A stretch of 64,000 nt of DNA, taken from Phaeodactylibacter luteus. GTDB lineage: Bacteria > Bacteroidota > Bacteroidia > Chitinophagales > Saprospiraceae. The notes under the pieces are model-generated. The model searched no databases. It had not been told where the DNA came from and saw only the letters and a list, made by a program, of their open reading frames with translations. The translations under genes and the position numbers were made by a program. Below are positions 32,859 to 41,938 of the stretch, one piece after another. Each line of letters opens with the position of its first letter. Positions within the stretch are counted from its first letter, which is position 1. Where the stretch lies: the NCBI RefSeq assembly GCF_007993045.1, contig NZ_VOOR01000027.1, positions 1-64,000 of the forward strand, written 5' to 3'.

Positions 32859-34301
32859 ATGCGTATTTTGCTTACCGGTGCTACGGGGTATATTGGCCGG
32901 CGCTTGTTGCCTGTCCTGCTCGAGGCAGGGCATGAAGTCATCTGTTGCGTGCGCAGCGCCCTGAGCTTCGAAGTGCCGGAAGGCTGGGAAGCCCAGGCCT
33001 CGGTTTTTGAAGTCGATTTTCTGAAGCCTGTGGCCCACGCGAATGCGCCAAAAGAATTTGACGCAGCCTATTACCTTATCCATTCTTTGTCGGCAGCTAT
33101 TGATGATTTTTCTGCCCTGGAAGAGCGGGCCGCACGCAACTTTTCTCAATATGTTTCCCATACTTCCTGCATGCAGGTCATCTACCTGACAGGGATCGTG
33201 AACAGCGAAGAGCTGTCTAGCCATTTGGAGTCGAGGCTGCAGGTAGAGCGCATACTTGACGAGGGGCCGGTCCCGCTTACTGCACTGCGGGCGGGCATCA
33301 TCATCGGCTCGGGGAGTGCTTCGTTCGAGATCATCAGAGACCTGGTGGAAAAATTGCCGGTCATGGTCGCCCCTCGCTGGCTGTCTACCCGCTGCCAGCC
33401 CATTGCCATACGCGACGTCATCGCCATCCTCACCGGGGTGCTGATGAAGCCGGCTTACTTTGGGGAGAACCTGGATATAGGAGGCCCGGAAGTCCTGACT
33501 TACCGGCAGATGCTGCTTGGGTATGCCCGGGCCAGGGGGCTGAAACGGTCGGTGTTTATCGCGCCGGTCATGACCCCCCGCTTGTCTTCCTACTGGCTCT
33601 ATTTTGTGACTTCTACCACTTACGAGCTGGCTGTCAACTTGGTCAACAGCATGAAAGTTGACGTCATCTGCCGGCCCAATACCCTGGGGCAGGACCTGGG
33701 CCTTACGTTCACCCCCTACGAGCAGGCTGTAGCTTTGGCTTTTGACAAAATCCAGCAGAATATGGTCGTCAGCAGTTGGAAAGACTCCTTGGTATCCAGC
33801 TCGCGGCAGGCCACCCTCAACCGCTATATCGAAGTGCCTACTTATGGCTGTTTTGTGGACGAACAGCAGGAAGCCCTTGGGGGGGCTTCTGCAGAAGCGG
33901 TATGGTCCAATATCATCCGCATTGGGGGGGAAAGGGGCTGGTACTACGGCAATGCCCTCTGGCGCTTGCGGGGCTATCTCGATAAGCTGGCCGGGGGGAT
34001 TGGGCTGCGCAGGGGCCGTACCCACCCCGATCGCCTCCACCCGGGCGATGCCCTCGATTTTTGGCGGGTTTTGGTTGCTGATGAACAGCAGCAGCGGCTC
34101 TTGTTGTATGCCGAGATGAAACTGCCGGGAGAGGCTTGGCTGGAATTCCGGATCCGCAAAGGGGAAATGCTGATACAACGGGCGACTTTCCGCCCATCGG
34201 GCTTGCTAGGGCGCTTGTATTGGATGGCGGTACTGCCTTTCCACTTCTTCGTTTTCAAGGGGATGGCCCGGGCGATTGTGCAGTTCCGTGAAAAAAAATG
34301 A
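32859..34301 (+). CDS. NAD(P)-binding SDR protein with DUF2867 domain
   Basis: 480 residues from the ATG at 32859, which opens the Rossmann fold (MRILLTGATGYIGRRLL, GxxGxxG). The NmrA/atypical-SDR part spans about 1-290 (YYLIHSLSAAIDDF, AGIIIGSGSASFEIIRDLVEKLP in pieces); the C-terminal 150 residues (about 330-480) fit DUF2867 (HPGDALDFWRVL, LYAEMKLPGEAWLEF). E. coli YbjT has this kind of layout. The substrate is unknown. It is a stand-alone gene after the transketolase terminator. Confidence 0.8.
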   Translation: MRILLTGATGYIGRRLLPVLLEAGHEVICCVRSALSFEVPEGWEAQASVFEVDFLKPVAHANAPKEFDAAYYLIHSLSAAIDDFSALEERAARNFSQYVSHTSCMQVIYLTGIVNSEELSSHLESRLQVERILDEGPVPLTALRAGIIIGSGSASFEIIRDLVEKLPVMVAPRWLSTRCQPIAIRDVIAILTGVLMKPAYFGENLDIGGPEVLTYRQMLLGYARARGLKRSVFIAPVMTPRLSSYWLYFVTSTTYELAVNLVNSMKVDVICRPNTLGQDLGLTFTPYEQAVALAFDKIQQNMVVSSWKDSLVSSSRQATLNRYIEVPTYGCFVDEQQEALGGASAEAVWSNIIRIGGERGWYYGNALWRLRGYLDKLAGGIGLRRGRTHPDRLHPGDALDFWRVLVADEQQQRLLLYAEMKLPGEAWLEFRIRKGEMLIQRATFRPSGLLGRLYWMAVLPFHFFVFKGMARAIVQFREKK

Positions 34302-34444
34302 CAACCCCGAAATCCATCCTTCTTCCTGTTTCGTAAGCTTCGGTGCCCGGCAATCTTGAGGGCGTACGCCCTTGCTCGGGCAAAACCTGCCGCCTTGGCA
34401 GGGGGTCACCTGGCTATTTTTTAATTCAAAACTGAAATGAAGCT

Positions 34445-34993
34445 ATGAAAAAGTTGTTTGTCCTATCCGGAGCCCTTCTCCTGATGGCCTATTTTGCTGC
34501 GCCTCTGCTGGCGCAGTGCAGTGGGGCGAAAGCCCGCCTGGCCAGCTCACAGCCTGATATCGTAGGCGTAGCGATGTCCTCAAAAGCCCACACCACCCTT
34601 GTTGCAGCGGTGAAAGCAGCAGGCTTAGTGGAAACCCTTCAGGGAGAGGGGCCGTTCACCGTATTTGCGCCTACGAATGCGGCCTTTGAAGCTTTGCCAG
34701 AAGGCACGGTAGCCTACTTGCTCAAGCCCGAAAACAAAGCCAAACTGTCGGCGGTGCTGACCTATCACGTAGTGCCCGGGAAACTGACCGCTGAGAAAGT
34801 CCTGGCGGCGATCAAAGCAGGCGGTGGCACCGCAACGGTCACCACTGTAAATGGTGGAAAACTCCAGGCTATGGCCATGGACGGCGCGGTCTACCTCAAG
34901 GATGCACAGGGCAATACGTCTAAGGTGTCCCAAACCGACCTCATGGCCTCTAACGGGGTCATCCACGTTATCGACAGCGTGGTGATGCCCTAA
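34445..34993 (+). CDS. secreted fasciclin-domain protein
   Basis: 182 residues: signal peptide (residues 1-24, ending LLAQ before Cys) and one FAS1 domain of about 135 residues. Conserved boxes are FTVFAPTNAAF (about 73-83) and LTYHVVPGKL, with the C-terminal NGVIHVIDSVVMP. FAS1 domains mediate adhesion or matrix binding outside the cell. It is monocistronic, with a terminator 60 bp after the stop. Confidence 0.9.
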   Translation: MKKLFVLSGALLLMAYFAAPLLAQCSGAKARLASSQPDIVGVAMSSKAHTTLVAAVKAAGLVETLQGEGPFTVFAPTNAAFEALPEGTVAYLLKPENKAKLSAVLTYHVVPGKLTAEKVLAAIKAGGGTATVTTVNGGKLQAMAMDGAVYLKDAQGNTSKVSQTDLMASNGVIHVIDSVVMP

Positions 34994-35055
34994 ACCATAA
35001 GGGAGGGGCAGATGCTCAACCTCAAATGCCCCGGCGCCTTATCGGGCTGGCCGGC

Positions 35056-35088
35056 AAGGGGGCGCTGCTGTGGAGGCGGCGCCCCCTT
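35056..35088 (+). terminator. intrinsic terminator of fasciclin gene
   Basis: AAGGGGGCGC pairs with GCGCCCCCTT around a 13-base loop, followed by a weak T-rich tract (TGTGTATG). Confidence 0.6.
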
Positions 35089-35179
35089 TGTGTATGTACG
35101 GAACGCAAAAAAATGCAGCCCATCTGCATAATTTGGCTGCAAATAGCTAATATGCATACGCTTCTAAAATCTGTAAAGC

Positions 35180-36052
35180 ATGGTATGGACCCTTAACGAA
35201 TGGCGCAGGCAGGGCTACTTTATGGAAACGGCTGCAGGGCAGGTGTTTTACCAAATGCGGGAGCATCGATCGGGGGAGGTATTGTTGTTGCTGCATGGCT
35301 TCCCCACCGCATCCTGGGACTGGCATAAGCTGTGGGGGCATTTGTCGGAGCGTTTCAGCCTTTTGGCCCCTGATTTTTTAGGGTTGGGGTATAGCGATAA
35401 GCCGTTGGCCCACGAGTATACCATAGCAGGGCAGGCGGATATGGCAGAGGCGCTTTTGGAGCACCTTGGAGTGAGCGAATACCACATCCTGGCACATGAT
35501 TATGGGGATACGGTGGCTCAGGAGCTATTGGCCAGGGATGCAGAAAGAGCGGGCCCCTTGAGGGTACAGTCTGTTGTCCTGCTGAATGGGGGGCTGTTCC
35601 CAGAGGTGCATCAGCCGAGGCCTGTCCAAAAGCTGTTGTTGGGGCCATTAGGCCCTTATGTGTCCGGGTTGCTTGGGCCGCGGGCACTGCAGCGCAATTT
35701 CCGGGCCATATTTGGGCCGGGCACACAGCCGGGGGCAGGCGAGCTGTCGGACTGGTGGTCCTTGATACAGCACCAAGGAGGGGCTAGGGTGCTACATCTG
35801 CTCCTGAGGTATATGCCGGAGCGGCAGGAGCACCGTGCCCGGTGGGTTGGGGCGCTGGCAGAAGCTCCGGTTTTGGCGCGGTTCATAGTAGGCTTGGCTG
35901 ACCCTATATCTGGGGCATTGATGGCGCAGCGCTACCGGGAGCTGGTGCCCGAAGCCGATGTGGTAGAGCTGCCGGGCATTGGGCACTATCCGCAAGTGGA
36001 GGCCCCAATGCAAGTATTGGAGCATGCTTTGTCCTTTTGGGATAGCCTCTAG
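35180..36052 (+). CDS. alpha/beta hydrolase, haloalkane dehalogenase/epoxide hydrolase type
   Basis: 290 residues. The oxyanion-hole motif is LHGFPTASWDW (about residues 38-48), and the nucleophile elbow is AHDYGDTVAQ (about 108-117), with Asp rather than Ser as nucleophile, as in epoxide hydrolases and haloalkane dehalogenases. The catalytic His is in GIGHYPQVEAP near the C-terminus. No halide-binding Trp next to the nucleophile is seen (it would be HDWG; here HDYG), so dehalogenation is less likely. It converges with the SDR gene 36058-36690, five bases apart. Confidence 0.8.
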   Translation: MVWTLNEWRRQGYFMETAAGQVFYQMREHRSGEVLLLLHGFPTASWDWHKLWGHLSERFSLLAPDFLGLGYSDKPLAHEYTIAGQADMAEALLEHLGVSEYHILAHDYGDTVAQELLARDAERAGPLRVQSVVLLNGGLFPEVHQPRPVQKLLLGPLGPYVSGLLGPRALQRNFRAIFGPGTQPGAGELSDWWSLIQHQGGARVLHLLLRYMPERQEHRARWVGALAEAPVLARFIVGLADPISGALMAQRYRELVPEADVVELPGIGHYPQVEAPMQVLEHALSFWDSL

Positions 36053-36057
36053 GGGCA

Positions 36058-36690
36058 TCAGTAGCTCACGAAAGGCATTTGCCGGCCGAATGCAGGGGAT
36101 TCCACCTCTCTGAGGATGAAGGCGGCCAAGTCTGCCCGTCCGATTTTGGTGCTGGCATTCACGCCTACCCACCCCACGCGGTACTGCCCGCGCTCCGGCT
36201 TATTGGTCAGGCGGGGCGCGCGTACGATGGTCCAATTGAGCCCGCTTTGCTTCAGCACCTGATGGTGCCCCGCCGCGTCTTGGAGGAGGCTGGGCACAGC
36301 CAGTTTCATAATGCTGCGGATCAGTTTGTCCGCTAGCTTGGGCTGGTCTTTTTCTGGGTAAGGCAGGCCTCCGCCGGAAAGGGAAATGATGCGCTGTAGG
36401 CCTTCCTGTTGCATAGCTTGGACGATATGGCGGGTGCCTTGTGTTTGCAGGTGTGGCGGCGACCCCTTGACCTGTCCGAAAAGGCTGACCACGATGTCTG
36501 CCCCCTTGATGGCCTGCCGCACCTCAGCGGCCTTGAGCACATCGCCTTGAAGGATGGTGAGCCCTTGCTGCGGATGGGGTATTTTAGAAGGGGTACGGGC
36601 GAGCGCTTGAACGGTATGCCCGGCTTCGAGCGCTTTGCGAAGGAACTGCCGGCCGGTCTGCCCGCTGCCGCCGAATAGTGCGATGGTCAT
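36058..36690 (-). CDS. NAD(P)-binding oxidoreductase (NmrA/BVR-B-like SDR)
   Basis: 210 residues from the ATG at 36690, which opens the Rossmann fold (MTIALFGGSGQTGRQFL, GxxGxxG). ADIVVSLFGQ and RIISLSGGGLPYP are typical of atypical SDRs related to biliverdin/flavin reductase B. The C-terminal LAAFILREVESPAFGRQMPFVSY is the common family ending. The HxlR regulator gene is divergent, 109 bp away between starts, the usual layout for an HxlR-controlled oxidoreductase that answers an electrophile or quinone signal. Confidence 0.85.
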   Translation of the reverse strand: MTIALFGGSGQTGRQFLRKALEAGHTVQALARTPSKIPHPQQGLTILQGDVLKAAEVRQAIKGADIVVSLFGQVKGSPPHLQTQGTRHIVQAMQQEGLQRIISLSGGGLPYPEKDQPKLADKLIRSIMKLAVPSLLQDAAGHHQVLKQSGLNWTIVRAPRLTNKPERGQYRVGWVGVNASTKIGRADLAAFILREVESPAFGRQMPFVSY

Positions 36691-36750
36691 AAGCGTGGAT
36701 TTTAAAAGGGTTGAAAATTGATTTTCTCTTCTAGTGTGCATAAAATTAGG

Positions 36751-36783
36751 TAGGTTTGCAGTACAGGCCTATTTTAGCAGTAC
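36751..36783 (+). promoter_or_regulatory. hxlR promoter -7 element and candidate operator repeat
   Basis: TAGGTTTG at 36751-36758 is a perfect -7 element. Immediately after it, GCAGTAC occurs twice (36759 and 36777), 18 bp apart, a plausible autoregulatory HxlR site. This argues for the translation start at 36800 rather than an earlier Met at 36734, which lies upstream of the promoter element. Confidence 0.4.
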
Positions 36784-36799
36784 TAACCTTTTTGTAAGT

Positions 36800-37135
36800 A
36801 TGGATAAACCACCAGTGCCCGTCACTGCCCGCTGCCCTGTAAGGACAGCGCTCGAGCTATTGGGCGGAAAATGGAAGCTATTGATATTGTACCAGCTGGA
36901 GCAGAGCCCTGCCCGGCTTTCTGCCCTTAAAGCCCGCATACCCGACATCAGCGAAAAGATGTTGATACAGGAGCTGAAGGTGATGGTGGACAGCGGGCTG
37001 GTGCACCGGAAGAACTTTGGGGAAGTGCCGCCCCGGGTAGAGTACCGCCTTACGGAAAAAGGGCGCCTGGCTATGCCGGTCATAGCCGCATGCAGGGCGT
37101 TTGGGCAGGCTTATGTACGTGGGCTGCGCGAATGA
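36800..37135 (+). CDS. HxlR-family transcriptional regulator
   Basis: 111 residues. HxlR winged-helix hallmarks: CPVRTALELLGGKWKLLILYQL (pieces, about residues 10-31) and YRLTEKGRLAMPVI (about 81-94). Many members sense reactive carbonyls or oxidants through a conserved Cys just before the helix; here Cys11 is in place. It likely controls the divergent SDR gene and itself. Confidence 0.9.
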   Translation: MDKPPVPVTARCPVRTALELLGGKWKLLILYQLEQSPARLSALKARIPDISEKMLIQELKVMVDSGLVHRKNFGEVPPRVEYRLTEKGRLAMPVIAACRAFGQAYVRGLRE

Positions 37136-37332
37136 TGCGGAGCAGTGGCCCTTGGGGCCAGACCCGCTGATGAAGCGGGGCCGAGCAGGCTTGCGAGCTG
37201 CGCAGCGTAGTGGCCCCGGTTTACGGGGCGCGCCCTCATCCTTTGCACGGGGGGCACAAAAGTGGGGAAAGGGCAGGTTGTCCTTTGCAGTTTTGGGTAT
37301 AGTCATTCACTTCCATAGATGGAGAAAAAAGT

Positions 37333-38361
37333 ATGCAGATCAATTTAAGGGGACTGGGCTTGTTATGGTGCCTGCTGGCATTGGCTGCTTGCCAAAAAGG
37401 AGGGGGGGTGCCCCCACAGGTGGCGTATTACCACTGGAAGTCGGTGGTAGATCTATCAGCGGGCGAAGTGGAGCGGCTGAACGGCGAGGGCGTTAGGCGC
37501 TTGTATGTGAAGTATATGGATGTAGACTGGGAGGGAGGGCAGGCTGTGCCCAAGGCGCCTGTAGAATTCAGGGGGGACGCCTGGCGGGCATTTGAGATAG
37601 TGCCGACGGTGTTCATCACGAACCGGACTTTTCTGGAGGGGGCAAACCCCCGGGTGCTTGCAGGGCAGGTAGCGCGTTTTTTGTCTGAGGCCAATGAGGC
37701 CAATGGGGCAGCGCCAACGGAATACCAATTTGATTGTGACTGGAGCGGGGCGACGCGCCTGCCCTATTTTGCTTTTTTGGAGGAGGTCAGGCGCCTGCTG
37801 GGCGGGGCCGCACTTTCGGTGACCATCCGTTTGCATCAGTTGCGCTACCCTGAGCAGGCAGGGGTGCCACCGGCCGACCGCGGGGTGCTGATGTACTATA
37901 ATATGGGGGATATCAGCAGCCTGGAGGAGCCCAACAGCATACTGAACAATCGTACGGGCGCGCGCTATCTGCAGGCAGGGCAGGGCTATGCTTTGCCGTT
38001 GGACTATGCCCTGCCGGTGTTCTCTTGGGTACTGGCCTATCGGCTGGGCGAGCTGAAGTTTATCCTCAATCAGGCTGAATGTGCGGCGCTAGATACGCTG
38101 GCCGGGGTTGAAAAATTGAAGGAAGGGCAATATCAGGTGGGGCAAAATACGTACTTTGGCTATCATTACCTCAATGCTGGCGACCGGCTGCGCTGTGAGT
38201 CGGCTAGCTTAGCGGCTCTGGAAGAGGCGGTCCGTCAGCTCAGCAAAATCCAAAACCAAAGTGAACAACTCATCTTTTACCACCTCGATGAAAAAGCCTT
38301 GGGCGGGTATCCGCCGGGCCTGGCGCAACACCTGGCTGAGCAGCTTGCTGGTGCTCAGTAG
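37333..38361 (+). CDS. unknown lipoprotein, possible TIM-barrel glycosidase-like
   Basis: 342 residues; lipobox LAAC at residue 20. The chain has a strand-helix rhythm with acidic motifs at strand ends: YVKYMDVDWEGG (about 59-70), EYQFDCDWSGATRLPYF (about 133-149), VTIRLHQLRYP and LMYYNMGDIS. This resembles the DUF3142/GH18-like barrels, but no catalytic motif is certain. It overlaps the next gene by 74 bp in a different frame, so the two are translated from one mRNA. Confidence 0.55.
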   Translation: MQINLRGLGLLWCLLALAACQKGGGVPPQVAYYHWKSVVDLSAGEVERLNGEGVRRLYVKYMDVDWEGGQAVPKAPVEFRGDAWRAFEIVPTVFITNRTFLEGANPRVLAGQVARFLSEANEANGAAPTEYQFDCDWSGATRLPYFAFLEEVRRLLGGAALSVTIRLHQLRYPEQAGVPPADRGVLMYYNMGDISSLEEPNSILNNRTGARYLQAGQGYALPLDYALPVFSWVLAYRLGELKFILNQAECAALDTLAGVEKLKEGQYQVGQNTYFGYHYLNAGDRLRCESASLAALEEAVRQLSKIQNQSEQLIFYHLDEKALGGYPPGLAQHLAEQLAGAQ

Positions 38362-40636
38362 CGCGTGGGGGGCATTGGCCTGTGGGCCAGCCGATTATTC
38401 TTTTCACTATTTCAACCTCTTCGTGCCGGAATGGATTTTCGGGGAGGAGTACAGCCCTGCGTTTTATACCACAGATGGCTACTACAGCATCTGGTCTGAG
38501 CCGGACTACAAGCGGGCCAATCTGGAAGCTTGGAAAGCCCTCATTGGGCAGCAGGTAGAAGCGCCGGTGCTGGAGCGTATCCTTTACAACACTTACCCTG
38601 AGGGGCTGTACGATATAGAGCGGGCCGACCTGGTGCGGGAGCACTTGTACAAAGGGGGTGCCGGAGGGGCAAAGGCTGAGGCAGTGAAGCGCTATTTGTT
38701 GCTGGCCTTGGAGATGGAGCGCCTGGCAGACCGGCCAGTGGATAGCTGGGGCTATGGCGGCCAGGAGCGCATGCCGCAGCAGGAAGCGCAGCTGCTGATC
38801 GGCCGGATACAAGAAGCGATGAAAAGGGAAAAAGTGGGCGAGCTCAAAGACCGATATGCGTTTCAGCTGATCAAAGCCTACCGGTACAGCGGGCAGCCCG
38901 ACCTGGCGCGGGCCGCCTACGAGCGCCACTTTGCAACCCAGGACAAGCTGGGGCTGATCGGGTATTGGGCAATGGACCACTACGCTGGCCTGCTGCTGCA
39001 GGATGGCCAGAACGGAGCCGGCTACTACCATTTCCTGAAGGTGTTCCGGGATGCCCCGAGCCGTAGGCACAGTGCTTACTACAGCCTCAATATTGGCACA
39101 GCCGCGGACTGGGATGCGACCTATAAGCGTTGCAAAAAAAAGGAGGACAAAGCATTGCTCCACTTCATCCGGGGCACCAAGGATGGGGTGCTGGCGCTGG
39201 AGGATATGCGCGCAATTTTTAGCCTGGTGGGCAACCACGAATGGCTGAAGATTGTCATGTCGAGGGAGATCAATAAGCTGGAGAGCGACAACCTGGAATA
39301 CTATTCGGAACAGCCCATACAAGACCTGATGGCTAAGGCCAAGGCAGGGGAGAGCTTGCTGAAGAATGCAGACTACGATGAGTATGTAGGAGAGCTGTTG
39401 AAATTTGCGAATACGGCCCTGATCAACAACCCGGGCGATGGCTTTTGGCTGGTGGCCAAGGGCTATCTGGAATTTTTGTCGGGGCAATTGGACAATGCGG
39501 CCCTGACACTGGAAAGGGCCAAGGGGCTGGAAAAGCCTTTTTACCGCATACAGGCAGAAGTGCTGCTGGCGATACAACTGTTGCAGGCGGAGGAGCCTCT
39601 GACAGTAGCCCAAGAAAACCTGATGGCCGAGCAGGTGGTCGAAATATTTGAAGACGAACGCACACAGCTCTACACCGACCGCAACAATCAGGAGTTTATC
39701 CTTGATTTGCTGGCGGCGCGCAAGGAAGCAGACGGGGATGCGCTGCTGGCCCGGATGCTGAGGCGGGAGGAGTTCAGTACTTACCGCATCAGCCCAGAGC
39801 TGAGCCAGATAGAGGATTTGTTGGCACGGGTGGAGGCAGATGATTTCACCCTGCTCGAACTGCTTGCGCTCAAGCATTTTGTAGGCAATGCCTCCCCTTG
39901 GTACACCTTCAAAGTGGACCGGGCTACGGCTATGGGGGAGATCAGGGGGGCAGTACTGGAGGCCAAAGCCCGCGTGCTGATGAGAGACCCTGCCCGCTTG
40001 GCCGAAGCGTCAGCGATTTTTGAGGCCCTGCCTGCGTCTTTTGACTTCCCGCTCGCCCACAACCCTTTCAACAGCAGCCTGAACGATTGTGTGCACTGTG
40101 GCAGCAACACCAATGCCCGGCAGACCCGCAATGAGTTTGTGCGCAAGCTGGCGGAAATTTATGAAATCGCCATGCAGACGGGCAGTGCTACGGATTATTA
40201 CCTATTGGGCAATGCCTACTACAACATGACGTATTTCGGCCCGGCTTATTATGTCATGAATTACTACCGCAGTGGGTCTTCTTTTGACGGCTTTACGGAC
40301 TGTTCGGTGGCCTTAGGTTTTTATCAGGCGGCTATGGAGGCTGCCCCGGATTTGGAGTTAGGCGCCAAAGCTTGCTTTATGGCCGCAAAGGCTGAGCAGA
40401 ACAACTATATCTTGCAGCGGGCGGCCAATCAGCCAGCAGATGAGTATTGGTGGGGGAAGTGGGAGATCTCTACTTGGCCAGAGAGCGAAGGCTATTATGA
40501 AGACTACCTGCAGGAAATTGCCCGGGACGGGCACCGGAGCTATTTTGAGAAGCTTACGGCCCAGTACGCAACAACGGATTTCTACAAGCAGGCGGTGCGC
40601 GAATGCAGTTACCTCTACTATTTTGTGAGCAATTGA
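38288..40636 (+). CDS. large unknown secreted protein, probably helical-repeat
   Basis: 782 residues from the ATG at 38288 (signal-like LSSLLVLSSAWGALACG, about 17-33). Repeated helix pairs such as YAFQLIKAYRYSGQPDLARAAYERHF (pieces), GYLEFLSGQLDNAALTLERAKGL and YYLLGNAYYNMTYFG are TPR-like. A Cys pair in NDCVHCGSNT (about residues 606-615) may bind metal. No enzyme motif. It starts inside the last 74 bp of the preceding lipoprotein gene; downstream candidates for a start would remove the signal sequence. The two genes probably act together at the cell envelope. Confidence 0.6.
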   Translation: MKKPWAGIRRAWRNTWLSSLLVLSSAWGALACGPADYSFHYFNLFVPEWIFGEEYSPAFYTTDGYYSIWSEPDYKRANLEAWKALIGQQVEAPVLERILYNTYPEGLYDIERADLVREHLYKGGAGGAKAEAVKRYLLLALEMERLADRPVDSWGYGGQERMPQQEAQLLIGRIQEAMKREKVGELKDRYAFQLIKAYRYSGQPDLARAAYERHFATQDKLGLIGYWAMDHYAGLLLQDGQNGAGYYHFLKVFRDAPSRRHSAYYSLNIGTAADWDATYKRCKKKEDKALLHFIRGTKDGVLALEDMRAIFSLVGNHEWLKIVMSREINKLESDNLEYYSEQPIQDLMAKAKAGESLLKNADYDEYVGELLKFANTALINNPGDGFWLVAKGYLEFLSGQLDNAALTLERAKGLEKPFYRIQAEVLLAIQLLQAEEPLTVAQENLMAEQVVEIFEDERTQLYTDRNNQEFILDLLAARKEADGDALLARMLRREEFSTYRISPELSQIEDLLARVEADDFTLLELLALKHFVGNASPWYTFKVDRATAMGEIRGAVLEAKARVLMRDPARLAEASAIFEALPASFDFPLAHNPFNSSLNDCVHCGSNTNARQTRNEFVRKLAEIYEIAMQTGSATDYYLLGNAYYNMTYFGPAYYVMNYYRSGSSFDGFTDCSVALGFYQAAMEAAPDLELGAKACFMAAKAEQNNYILQRAANQPADEYWWGKWEISTWPESEGYYEDYLQEIARDGHRSYFEKLTAQYATTDFYKQAVRECSYLYYFVSN

Positions 40637-40704
40637 GCCAGCGCTGATGCTGGCTCATGCCTCAAAAGTGAGCTGGCACCGCGTTACGGTTTGTAAAACA
40701 GAAT

Positions 40705-40740
40705 AAAGCCGGGCTTACAGCATGCTGCAAGCCCGGCTTT
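40705..40740 (+). terminator. intrinsic terminator
   Basis: AAAGCCGGGCTT pairs with AAGCCCGGCTTT around ACAGCATGCTGC, 68 bp after the stop codon. It lies just before a family A element. Confidence 0.65.
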
Positions 40741-40753
40741 AGATTTTAGCGCC

Positions 40754-40922
40754 CTAGTGCCTCAATCCATAAACCCTTGACACCCCAAGTTTTGTTCTTT
40801 TCCGCCTCCTCTTCGTTAAAGAACCGCTCCTTTAGCTCGGGCTAAAGCCGCGAACCTTCGCCTTGATTAGCCGGAAAACAACTCCAACTTAAGCATCAGA
40901 GATTGATGACTTAAGGCACTAG
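40754..40922. mobile_element. MITE-like element, family A, copy 2
   Basis: 169 bp with CTAG at both ends and inverted ends CTAGTGCCTCAA...TTAAGGCACTAG. It lies between two convergent genes and begins 13 bp after a terminator stem. Confidence 0.85.
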
Positions 40923-40932
40923 GGCTCGAAGG

Positions 40933-41343
40933 TTAGCCATCAATCTTGTTGCCGATTTCCTTCAGTGTGCTGCTGACATCAGATTTGAAGCCCTGCCAGC
41001 CTTCCTTGGCCTGCTGCCCGAGCGCTTTCATCTGCTTGTCCAGGTCTTGGCTAAATGCTTTAAGCTGATCCATTTCTTCCTGCAGCTCAGCTTTGGCCTC
41101 TTCGCTCGCATCGGCCATTTGGCCTTCCAATTCGTTCATCTTTTCTTTGATATCTTCCTTGGCCCGCTCGATTTCAACTTTCAGCTCCTCTTTATCAGAA
41201 CGGAAGGCGTCAGCAACGTCGTTCCCGGCATTTTCCAGGTCCTCTTTGGCATCCTCCATGGTGTTGCTGCCGTTGTTGCAAGCAGTGAAAGCGAGGGATA
41301 CGGCAAATACGAGGAGCAAGCTCCAGATGGCATTGGTTTTCAT
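40933..41343 (-). CDS. coiled-coil lipoprotein
   Basis: 136 residues from the ATG at 41343. The signal ends in the lipobox FTAC (about residues 19-22), then comes an uninterrupted charged helix rich in Glu, Lys and Ala (VEIERAKEDIKEKMNELEGQ) to about residue 115, and a short tail. The layout recalls Lpp-like or YtxH-like envelope spacers; no specific family. The 3' end lies 10 bp from the family A element at 40754-40922. Confidence 0.65.
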   Translation of the reverse strand: MKTNAIWSLLLVFAVSLAFTACNNGSNTMEDAKEDLENAGNDVADAFRSDKEELKVEIERAKEDIKEKMNELEGQMADASEEAKAELQEEMDQLKAFSQDLDKQMKALGQQAKEGWQGFKSDVSSTLKEIGNKIDG

Positions 41344-41559
41344 AAAATGTTGTGTTTTGGTTTGTGGAGTTGAAGGATGCGGGCATAGCGCCCTGAGCAC
41401 ACAATTAGCAGCTCTCCTTTTTACTCCGGTAATTTGAAAGATGACACCCTAAGAGTACGGGATGTCAAAATCACAAGTTTGATGTATCAGGTACACCGAT
41501 AAAACGGGCGGTTTTGCGCAGATGTTCGTTCGTGGCAAAGATTATCCTCGGAGGGGCAC

Positions 41560-41774
41560 AAGCCAGATTGTCGTTTTTTTGGAGCCTGCCCCCTCCGCAA
41601 GGATAGGGGCCTGCCCCTGCCCAACGGGCAGGTGCCGCTATGCTACGGGGCTCGCTGTCCGCTCGGCCCCTCGCCCTACAGGCGTCGGGTCTGGCCTTCG
41701 GCCACCCCTCCGCAGCGCTAGGCCAATGCCAGCCTAAAGTCTGAAAAGCATAAACGCCCGCGACATTTTGGTTT
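41560..41774. repeat. family C element, intact copy without insertions
   Basis: 215 bp with inverted ends AAGCCAGATTGTCG and CGACATTTTGGTTT. It is the best reference for the family: core with GCCTGCCCCTGCC, GCCGCTATGCTACGGGGCTC, a CTAG inside GCGCTAGGCC, and the CTTTAG stretch that corresponds to the family A insertion point in the copy at 58011. Confidence 0.75.
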
Positions 41775-41938
41775 ACGCCTCCCCGGTGCGCGCGCTGGCC
41801 TGGCCAATAAGTTAGCAGATGTATGTATATTCAGCCATCAGATCTTGATGCATCGGGCCAGTGTAGTGGTTGACATGAGCTACTTCAGACCTGTAATGCC
41901 CCCCGGCGCATCAATGCTATCAGCCAATCTATTTGACC

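Noticed and set aside
41522-41737. ORF inside the family C element
   Set aside because: Similar short frames appear in several C copies in different frames with stops; the translation is Arg/Pro-rich and arises from GC-rich repeat sequence.
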